DNA of 14,210 nucleotides from Spirochaetales bacterium. Its GTDB lineage: Bacteria; Spirochaetota; Spirochaetia; DSM-27196; PWMO01. Of the stretch, positions 1-5,588 are shown one piece after another. The stretch's first letter is position 1. Every line of letters starts with the position of its first letter. Below the pieces are notes generated by a model. That model saw nothing but the letters and a program-made list of their open reading frames with translations. It did not search any database and was not told where the DNA came from. The DNA is taken from contig SLTF01000364.1 in assembly GCA_007130025.1 (NCBI GenBank), positions 1 to 14,210 of the forward strand. The letters run 5' to 3'. Made by a program: the position numbers and the translations under genes.

Positions 1-83
1 CGAGGAGCGCGGGTTCGGGGATTCATCTTGACCTTGGCCAGGGTGGCCGCGACGAGTCGGACGCCGAGTTTGAGGAGTTCTGA
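1..83 (+). CDS. 3' end of an upstream methyl-accepting chemotaxis protein (partial)
   Basis: Codons from position 3 encode 26 residues ending DAEFEEF followed by TGA at 81-83. They are identical, base for base, to the last 26 codons of the complete MCP at 356-2245. This is therefore most simply the C-terminus of a second chemoreceptor gene whose body lies to the left of the window. The fragment carries the end of the flexible tail and the terminal EFEEF, which fits the CheR/CheB tethering pentapeptide pattern (any residue, aromatic, two of any, aromatic). Because the repeat runs to the window edge, it cannot be said whether a full receptor or only a duplicated tail lies upstream. Confidence 0.75.
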   Translation, partial: RSAGSGIHLDLGQGGRDESDAEFEEF

Positions 84-84
84 T
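1..84 (+). repeat. Direct repeat copy 1 (MCP 3' end)
   Basis: Positions 1-84 match 2163-2246 without a mismatch (constant offset of 2162). Identity stops one base after the MCP stop codon: 85 is A here and the matching base is C. The left end is cut by the window, so the repeat may be longer. It covers the last 26 MCP codons and the stop. Confidence 0.95.
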
Positions 85-112
85 ACAGCGGGCTCTGCTA
101 TTGACGAACCGG

Positions 113-205
113 TCAGCCGGCGGCGGGATAGACGCGCCGGCCGGCGACCCACGTTTCCTGAATCGATTCCTGTGCCAAATTCTCACCAAGTACCAGCAGA
201 CGAAC
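113..205 (-). pseudogene. Remnant of a second guanine deaminase gene (3' end only)
   Basis: Read on the minus strand and ending in TGA at 113-115, this stretch encodes a C-terminus containing QESIQETWVAGRRVYPAAG. The intact GuaD ends EESIRETWVAGRRIYPDAG. In DNA, 113-169 aligns without gaps to 2258-2314 with 7 mismatches in 57 (about 88% identity). Protein similarity fades at about position 200. Further upstream the frame runs through AT-rich DNA without an ATG and reaches a stop (TAA) near 270. Nothing here could encode a deaminase: the metal-binding parts of the protein are absent. It sits 29 bp after the partial MCP, in the same convergent arrangement as the intact pair, so it is best read as the leftover of a duplicated MCP-guaD unit. 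The outer boundary is approximate. Confidence 0.8.
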
Positions 206-251
206 CTCAACCGTGTCACGCTCAATGGGCAAAAAAATGCATAAAATCAAA

Positions 252-280
252 TTGACAGAGAAACAGAATTACATTAGAGT
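252..280 (+). promoter_or_regulatory. Candidate sigma-70 promoter of the MCP gene
   Basis: A consensus -35 box TTGACA (252-257) is followed after 17 bp by TAGAGT (275-280, 4 of 6 matches to TATAAT). It lies in the AT-rich stretch 225-300 between the guaD remnant and the MCP, giving a leader of about 70 nt before the start codon. The perfect -35, ideal spacing and local base composition support it; the -10 is imperfect. Confidence 0.5.
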
Positions 281-345
281 TTTGATCATGAAATAGTTTC
301 CCAGTTCCCGAGCGGAACAAGTGTCGTGGCCATCAGTCGTTCAGC

Positions 346-350
346 AGGAG
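346..350 (+). promoter_or_regulatory. Ribosome binding site deciding the MCP start
   Basis: AGGAG at 346-350 lies 5 nt before ATG 356. This favours 356 over the in-frame GTG at 326, which has no such signal. Confidence 0.8.
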
Positions 351-355
351 AGAAC

Positions 356-2245
356 ATGGAGTACAAAAAGACCGGTGTCTCGAGGAGGAAGAGCCTTCGC
401 ACGCCACTCATCGTCTGGGTGACAATCACCACCGCGATCACCATCGCCGCGCTCGCCGTCACGTCGGTATCAATGATCGCTACATCCGGCGATCAAGCCC
501 TCGCAGATCTGGAGATTCAGCTTCGTGACGGATTCGATCGGTATCTTCGGTTCCAGGTGGAAACGGCGCATACAATGCTTGATGAGACGCACCAGATGGC
601 CGAACGAGGTGTAATGACGCATCAAGACGCGTTCGATGTTGCCACCTCGCTGTTGAGAGAGATTCGGTACGGTCTTCACCCAACGGATACCACGGACGGC
701 TACTTCTGGGCCGACACACGTGCCGGAGTGAACGTGGTATTGTATGGAGCCGATGCGGAAGGAACTAATCGCGACGCCCTGCAGGACGTAACGGGAAACT
801 ACATCATCCGCGCAATACGAAACGCCGCTCTCGCGGGCGGCGGATTCACCGATTACTATTTCCCCCGTCCAGGCGAAGTTGAAGCGCTGCCGAAGCGTGG
901 ATACAGCATGTACCACGAGCCATTCGACCTCGTCATTGGGACCGGCGCGTACACTGACGAGATTGACGCCATCCTTGCCGCGCGGCGGGCAGAGATCGAG
1001 ACTCGGACCAGGACGCTCCTTGGGTCAATCGCGGTGATTGCGCTCGCAGGCCTTGCCGTTGTTGTCGTTGTGCTGTTGGTGATCGCTCGACGAATCGTGC
1101 GACCGATACAGGCGGGCGTTGTCTTCGCCCAGGCGCTCGCCGGTGGCGACATGACGGCCAACATTGACGTGAACCAGAAAGACGAAATCGGTGTGCTTGC
1201 AGCGGCCTTACGCGAGATGCGCGAGAAGCTGGTCTCGGTGGTCACTGACGTGAAATCGGCCGCGGTCAACGTTTCGTCGGGCAGCCAGGAGATGAGCTCC
1301 AACGCGCAGCAGCTTTCGCAGGGTGCCACCGAGCAGGCGGCATCGGCCGAGGAAGTCTCGGCGTCCATGGAAGAGATGGGCTCGAACATCCGCCAGAACG
1401 CCGACAACGCCATGCAGACCGATTCAATCGCCCGCAAGGCGGCCGACCGCGCCGAAGAAGGTGGCAAGGCGGTCAGCGAGACCGTGTCGGCCATGCGCGA
1501 GATTGCCGAGAAGATCTCGATCATCGAAGAGATCGCGCGCAACACCAACCTCCTTGCGCTGAACGCCGCGATTGAGGCTGCGCGCGCCGGCGAACACGGT
1601 AAGGGCTTTGCGGTGGTTGCCAGCGAAGTGCGCAAGCTCGCCGAGCGCAGCCAGAAGGCCGCCGGTGAGATCAGTGAGCTGTCCAAAAAGAGCGTCTCCG
1701 TTGCCGAAAGCGCTGGGGCGATGATCACCGAGATCATCCCCGACATTCGCCGCACCGCCGAGCTGGTGCAGGAGATCAACGCAGCCAGCGGTGAACAGAA
1801 CTCCGGTGCCGATCAGATCAACAAAGCGATTGCACAGCTCGATCAGGTGATCCAGCAAAACGCGTCGGCATCCGAAGAGATGGCCTCCATGGCCGAAGAA
1901 CTCAATGGACAGGCGGATCAGCTGCAGTCAACAATTGCCTTCTTCCGACTTGCGGAGAACGGGGACCACCGCGCCATTGGCACAACTCGCCGCGCTCTCG
2001 CCGCGCCGGCTCACCTGTCTACCAGTCCCGCTCGGAGCGGCAAGGCGACCACGGCTGCCCCGGCCCCTCGACGAAAGGCCGAGACGGGGATCACGATCGC
2101 CGAACCGGTCGCCGCCGGCGTGGCTCGTACCGCAAAGTCCGCGCCGGCCGGGAACGGCGGGACGAGGAGCGCGGGTTCGGGGATTCATCTTGACCTTGGC
2201 CAGGGTGGCCGCGACGAGTCGGACGCCGAGTTTGAGGAGTTCTGA
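356..2245 (+). CDS. Methyl-accepting chemotaxis protein with periplasmic sCache-type sensor
   Basis: A 629-residue transmembrane chemoreceptor that would pass ligand binding to CheA/CheW and be adapted by CheR/CheB. Order seen: TM1 about 17-42; a periplasmic domain about 45-215 with sCache_2 hallmarks (GYFWAD near 115, later a YSMYHEPFDLVIGTGAY-like end); TM2 about 220-246; HAMP about 247-300; a long coiled-coil signalling domain whose hairpin tip (about 391-432) carries RNTNLLALNAAIEAARAGE. After about 532 comes a roughly 97-residue Ala/Pro/Thr/Arg-rich tail ending EFEEF, which fits the CheR-docking pentapeptide pattern. Start chosen by AGGAG 5 nt before ATG. The last 26 codons are identical to those of the partial MCP at the left edge. 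sCache_2 receptors often bind small carboxylates; the purine neighbours make a purine-related signal conceivable, but the ligand is unknown. Confidence 0.95.
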   Translation: MEYKKTGVSRRKSLRTPLIVWVTITTAITIAALAVTSVSMIATSGDQALADLEIQLRDGFDRYLRFQVETAHTMLDETHQMAERGVMTHQDAFDVATSLLREIRYGLHPTDTTDGYFWADTRAGVNVVLYGADAEGTNRDALQDVTGNYIIRAIRNAALAGGGFTDYYFPRPGEVEALPKRGYSMYHEPFDLVIGTGAYTDEIDAILAARRAEIETRTRTLLGSIAVIALAGLAVVVVVLLVIARRIVRPIQAGVVFAQALAGGDMTANIDVNQKDEIGVLAAALREMREKLVSVVTDVKSAAVNVSSGSQEMSSNAQQLSQGATEQAASAEEVSASMEEMGSNIRQNADNAMQTDSIARKAADRAEEGGKAVSETVSAMREIAEKISIIEEIARNTNLLALNAAIEAARAGEHGKGFAVVASEVRKLAERSQKAAGEISELSKKSVSVAESAGAMITEIIPDIRRTAELVQEINAASGEQNSGADQINKAIAQLDQVIQQNASASEEMASMAEELNGQADQLQSTIAFFRLAENGDHRAIGTTRRALAAPAHLSTSPARSGKATTAAPAPRRKAETGITIAEPVAAGVARTAKSAPAGNGGTRSAGSGIHLDLGQGGRDESDAEFEEF

Positions 2246-2246
2246 T
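2163..2246 (+). repeat. Direct repeat copy 2 (MCP 3' end)
   Basis: Perfect copy of 1-84. It is followed by a 12-bp gap to the guaD stop codon, against 29 bp in copy 1. The flanking guaD-derived DNA is only about 88% identical, so identity drops sharply at the MCP stop codon. Confidence 0.95.
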
Positions 2247-2257
2247 CGGGGGATGTA

Positions 2258-3565
2258 TCAGCCGGCGTCCGGATAGATACGGCGGCCGGCTACCCACGTT
2301 TCCCGAATCGATTCTTCCCGAGCGAGGGTAATCATGGCGCCGAGCTGTTGCTGGGCGTCTTGTGTGTGGTGGGCGAGTACCGCCTGAAGACTGCTCCCTT
2401 CCGGAGCGCGCAACACCACTAGATCGGCCTGTTTGCCGGGCGACAGGTCCCCGGTCTGGTCTTGCATCCCAAGCAGCTCGGCGCCCGCGCTGGTAATCAG
2501 ATACAGGAGCGTCGTGGGGGTGAGCGCAACTCCGTCGTCGCGCTGCATCTGCATTTCGTACGCAGCGAGCGCCTCCTTCAGCAGGCTGAACCCGGTGCCG
2601 CCGCCAACATCGCAGGCAACGCTGAACGCAATCCCGGACTTACGGTGACGGGCCATGGGAAAGCTCCCGCTCCCAAGAAAGTTGTTGGAGCTCGGGCAGT
2701 GTGCAACCCGCACGCCGGCCTCAGCCATGCGGGACAGCTCGTCGCTGGTTGGATGGAGGTTGTGTGCGAAGACCGCGGTCGCTCCGGTGAGTCCCGCCCG
2801 CTCGTAGGTGTCGAAGTAGTCCCGCGCCCAGGGAAACTGCCTGCGCACAAGGGCAATCTCATCCCGGTTCTCGTTGATGTGCGTCTGAACCATCACGCCG
2901 GGGTATCGCTTGGTCAGCGCTCCGCACGCATCAAGGACGGCCTCGCTGCAGCTCACCGAGAACCGCGGCGTGACCGCGTAGCGCAGGAGCCCGCTTCCGT
3001 GCCATCGCGCGATCAGCGACTCGCTCTCGCGGTAGCATTCGTCCGCCGTTCTGATCAGCGCGTCGGGCAACTCTCGGTCACCGAGGCTCAGGCCTGACAC
3101 GATTCGCATTCCGGACGCGGCAGCCCTTTCGAAGAATGCGTTCTGCGCGATCGGGATGTGACTGCCAAACACCAGCGCCGACGTGGTACCGTTCTTCGCC
3201 AGCATCCGCAGAAACCGGTCGGCCGCCTTTGACGCGGACTCGGCGGTGTCGAGGGCTGCCTCGGCGGGGAGGGTCCGTTCTGCGAGCCATCGCAGCAGCG
3301 GAAGCCCCATCGACCCGATAACCGGCAGCTGCGGGAAGTGGACGTGGGTATCGATGAAACCGGGAAGGATGAAGGAACCCCGGTGATCGACCACCGGGGC
3401 ATCTGGTGCGGCTGCCAGCAGTGCGGGCGCTGCACCGCGGGCGGCAATTCGGTCACCGTCAATCAGAATGGCGCCGTCGGGTTCGCTTCTGAGCCCAACC
3501 GAATCGGTAAAGGGATTCCCGGGAACGTCGAGGAGGTGTCCGCGAATGAGGGTACGCGTACTCAC
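2258..3565 (-). CDS. guaD: Guanine deaminase (amidohydrolase superfamily)
   Basis: A 435-residue cytosolic metal-dependent deaminase, guanine + H2O to xanthine + NH3. PGFIDTHVHFPQ provides His74 and His76; THINEN gives His229 and Glu232; FAHNLHP gives His268; ACDVGGGTGFS gives Asp319. As I recall the human enzyme's residues (82, 84, 240, 243, 279, 330), the last four are offset by exactly 11. AVTPRF and HCPSSNNFLGSG are also typical of guanine deaminases rather than of the related SsnA or chlorohydrolases. The start is a GTG whose bases overlap the ade stop (GTGA, 3562-3565). No good ribosome binding site precedes it, so translation is probably coupled to ade. It converges on the MCP with a 12-bp gap. 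A 3' remnant of a second copy lies at about 113-205. Specificity is a family inference but a firm one. Confidence 0.93.
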   Translation of the reverse strand: MSTRTLIRGHLLDVPGNPFTDSVGLRSEPDGAILIDGDRIAARGAAPALLAAAPDAPVVDHRGSFILPGFIDTHVHFPQLPVIGSMGLPLLRWLAERTLPAEAALDTAESASKAADRFLRMLAKNGTTSALVFGSHIPIAQNAFFERAAASGMRIVSGLSLGDRELPDALIRTADECYRESESLIARWHGSGLLRYAVTPRFSVSCSEAVLDACGALTKRYPGVMVQTHINENRDEIALVRRQFPWARDYFDTYERAGLTGATAVFAHNLHPTSDELSRMAEAGVRVAHCPSSNNFLGSGSFPMARHRKSGIAFSVACDVGGGTGFSLLKEALAAYEMQMQRDDGVALTPTTLLYLITSAGAELLGMQDQTGDLSPGKQADLVVLRAPEGSSLQAVLAHHTQDAQQQLGAMITLAREESIRETWVAGRRIYPDAG

Positions 3566-5349
3566 GGAGCGACGACCACCGGTACAACTGCGCTTTGATC
3601 CACGTCAATGAGGCCGTGGTCGGTAAGCCGCAGCTCGGGAATGACCGGCAGGCCAAGGAAGCTCAGGGTCATGAAGACCGCCGGCCAGTTGATGCCGAGT
3701 TCGCGGGCGGCGTTGTCTACCGCGCGCATGGAAGCGTCCACCGACTCAATGGGCGCCTCGCTCAGAAGTCCCGCGACGGGCAACGCCAATTCGGCAACAA
3801 CCAAACCCTTGTTCACCACCACAAAGCCTCCACCAATCTCGCCGAGCCGCTCCACGGCAGTCGCGATGTCTCCATCGTCGAGGCCCATCGCCATCACGTT
3901 GTGGTGGTCGTGGGCTACCGTCCCGGCGATTGCACCCCGGCGCATTCCGAAGCCGGTCACAAATCCCACCGCAATATTCCCATTGTGGCCGTGCCGTTCA
4001 ACGCAGACGAGCTTCGCGATATCGCGCTCGGCGTCCGCCACGGCGAAACCGTCGCGAACGGTTGCCGGCACTCGCTCTTCGGTGGTCAGGATCTGTTCCG
4101 CAACCGGTCGGATCACGCGTATTTCGGCTCCATCGGTCGCGGGAACCGCAAGCCGGGCGGCGTGAACACGCGGCACGGTCACGCTGTAGCGAACCGCTTT
4201 GAGCGCCGATGTCTCGATGGCGGGTGTCCGGGAGGCGAGCTGGAGGGCCCCTTCCTGCGCGACGAGGGTTCCTTCATGATACACCGAGCGTGCGCGGAAG
4301 CCCGCGAGCTCCGTCAGCATGATCAGGTCGGCAAAGAATCCGGGAGCCACCGCGCCGCGGCGGGTGAGGCCAAAGTAGCGGGCGGTATTCCACGACGCCG
4401 CACGGACGGCCAGCGCGGGAGGTACCTGTTGAGCGATGGCGTAGCGCACCAGGCAGTCGACTCCGCCGTCGGCAAGCAGGTCTTCCGGCAGGCGGTCGTC
4501 GGTCACAAACCCGATGCGATCGGCGTGTTCCGCCGTGAGCAGCGGCAGAAGCGTTTTGAGGTTGCGGGTAGCCGAACCCTCGCGGATCATCAGGAAGGCG
4601 CCGGCGCGGAGCTTCTCATGCGCCTCTTCCAGAACGGTGCACTCGTGATCCGATCCCACGCCGCCGGCGAGGTATGCCTGGGTTCGTCGGCCGGAAATGC
4701 CCGGGGCGTGACCGTCCACCGCGACCCGGTGCTCCTGGCCAAGAAAGGCGCGAGCGAGCACGTCGGGGTCGCCGGCGATTGCCGCGTCAAAGCTCATGAG
4801 TTCGCCCACGCCAACCACCGCGGGATGCTTCAGCAGCTCCGCGATCTGCGCAACCCCGATCCGCGCGCCCGCGGTCTCCAGGGAGGTCGACGGCACGCAG
4901 CTTGGAATGTCAAACCATACGCTCATCGGCAGCGCGAGGCTCGCCTGCATGCACCAGGCGAGTCCCCTGGTGCCTGCGACGTTGGCGATTTCGTGCGGAT
5001 CCCAGATGATGCCGGTGACTCCTCGCGGCACAACGGCCGCCGCGTATGCGGCGGGGGTCACGAGCGACGACTCCACGTGGAGGTGCCCGTCAATCAGACC
5101 GGGGGCAAGATAGGCGCCGTTGAGGTCGATCACCGTCTGGGCGTCGCACTCCGCGTAGGATGGATCGACACCGGCAATCAGCCGGCCGGCAACGGCTACC
5201 GCGGATTCGATGATCTCCTGAGTGATCACGTTGACCACGCGCGCGTTGATGAACACGACGTCGGGTCGCTCCCGGCCGGCGGCAACGGCAACTGCACGTG
5301 CGACCTCGCTCTGTGTCGGAAGAAGAGTACTCCGTGTGTGATCCGCCAT
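3562..5349 (-). CDS. ade: Adenine deaminase
   Basis: A 595-residue cytosolic amidohydrolase of the AdeC/Ade family converting adenine to hypoxanthine and ammonia. Seen: PGLIDGHLHVESS with His89 and His91, WDPHEIANVAG, a VGVGELMSF stretch whose Glu is a metal-site candidate, VDGHAPG, GSDHE, and FVTDDRLPEDL. A C-terminal part contains GHNGNIAVGFVTGFG and VAHDHHNVMAMG. Length suits the family (about 580-600). A longer frame begins at 5412, but ATG 5349 has a strong GAGGAGG at 5358-5364, 8 nt upstream. It is first of a two-gene unit: its TGA overlaps the guaD GTG. Adenine and guanine deamination are thus expressed together, diverging from the xanthine dehydrogenase operon. A 591-codon antisense open frame over this gene is a composition effect. 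Confidence 0.95.
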   Translation of the reverse strand: MADHTRSTLLPTQSEVARAVAVAAGRERPDVVFINARVVNVITQEIIESAVAVAGRLIAGVDPSYAECDAQTVIDLNGAYLAPGLIDGHLHVESSLVTPAAYAAAVVPRGVTGIIWDPHEIANVAGTRGLAWCMQASLALPMSVWFDIPSCVPSTSLETAGARIGVAQIAELLKHPAVVGVGELMSFDAAIAGDPDVLARAFLGQEHRVAVDGHAPGISGRRTQAYLAGGVGSDHECTVLEEAHEKLRAGAFLMIREGSATRNLKTLLPLLTAEHADRIGFVTDDRLPEDLLADGGVDCLVRYAIAQQVPPALAVRAASWNTARYFGLTRRGAVAPGFFADLIMLTELAGFRARSVYHEGTLVAQEGALQLASRTPAIETSALKAVRYSVTVPRVHAARLAVPATDGAEIRVIRPVAEQILTTEERVPATVRDGFAVADAERDIAKLVCVERHGHNGNIAVGFVTGFGMRRGAIAGTVAHDHHNVMAMGLDDGDIATAVERLGEIGGGFVVVNKGLVVAELALPVAGLLSEAPIESVDASMRAVDNAARELGINWPAVFMTLSFLGLPVIPELRLTDHGLIDVDQSAVVPVVVAP

Positions 5350-5357
5350 TCGTGCAG

Positions 5358-5364
5358 CCTCCTC
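5358..5364 (-). promoter_or_regulatory. Ribosome binding site of ade
   Basis: Minus-strand GAGGAGG, 8 nt before ATG 5349. It excludes the longer in-frame start at 5412. Confidence 0.85.
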
Positions 5365-5390
5365 AGGTGAAGATCCCTTTCCAGCATAGC

Positions 5391-5400
5391 GGCATATGCC
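5391..5400. promoter_or_regulatory. Perfect 10-bp palindrome upstream of ade
   Basis: GGCATATGCC lies 42 bp before the ade start codon, where a leader or core promoter would be expected. It could be a half of an operator or chance. No hairpin-forming extension is visible. Confidence 0.25.
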
Positions 5401-5424
5401 CCCAGTGAGCAAGTCGCAATGCTT

Positions 5425-5453
5425 TCGCTTGGTGTTGTGCCGATGTCAAGCGA
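5425..5453. promoter_or_regulatory. Inverted repeat in the ade/xdh divergent region (candidate operator)
   Basis: TCGCTTG (5425-5431) and CAAGCGA (5447-5453) form a perfect 7-bp inverted repeat with a 15-bp spacer, so arm centres are 22 bp apart, about two helical turns. The right arm overlaps a minus-strand TTGACA (5444-5449), a consensus -35 for ade, though no convincing -10 follows at 16-18 bp. A dimeric regulator binding here could control both operons. This is inferred from placement only; no regulator gene is in the window. Confidence 0.35.
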
Positions 5454-5518
5454 TCGAACACCCCTACCGGTCGGTGGCAAATCCGCCTCAAGGCTTCCCT
5501 TCGGTAGCGCCGATTGTG

Positions 5519-5524
5519 TATACT
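5519..5524 (+). promoter_or_regulatory. Candidate -10 box for the xdh operon
   Basis: TATACT (5 of 6 matches to consensus) sits 64 bp before the xdhA start. The -35 position 17 bp upstream is poor (TCCCTT), which would suit a promoter needing an activator. It also argues against the longer in-frame start at 5514. Confidence 0.35.
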
Positions 5525-5588
5525 TTGTTCAGATATTCCCGGGCTTTTGATTCGTGATGTTTCGAAAGCGGCGGAACGGGAGGGCTTC

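Noticed and set aside
28..255. Short plus-strand frame of 75 codons at the left edge
   Set aside because: Out of frame with the MCP tail; the same DNA reads as the MCP end on plus and a GuaD tail on minus, both with clear homology.
326..355. Upstream GTG start for the MCP
   Set aside because: No ribosome binding site there, whereas ATG 356 has AGGAG at the right distance; ten extra residues precede a normal MCP N-terminus.
1..355. Insertion sequence or mobile element behind the duplication
   Set aside because: No transposase, terminal inverted repeats or target-site duplications are visible around the repeat copies.
2242..2261. CTGAT/ATCAG hairpin between MCP and guaD as a terminator
   Set aside because: Only 5 bp of stem with a 10-nt loop and no U-run on either strand; too weak.
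3595..5370. A 591-codon open frame on the plus strand opposite ade
   Set aside because: It mirrors a GC-rich gene with strong third-position bias. Its protein has no recognisable motifs, while the minus strand encodes a full adenine deaminase with a good ribosome binding site.
5350..5588. Purine riboswitch before ade or xdhA
   Set aside because: The leaders are short and I see no conserved three-way-junction core sequences or terminator/antiterminator pair of the purine class.
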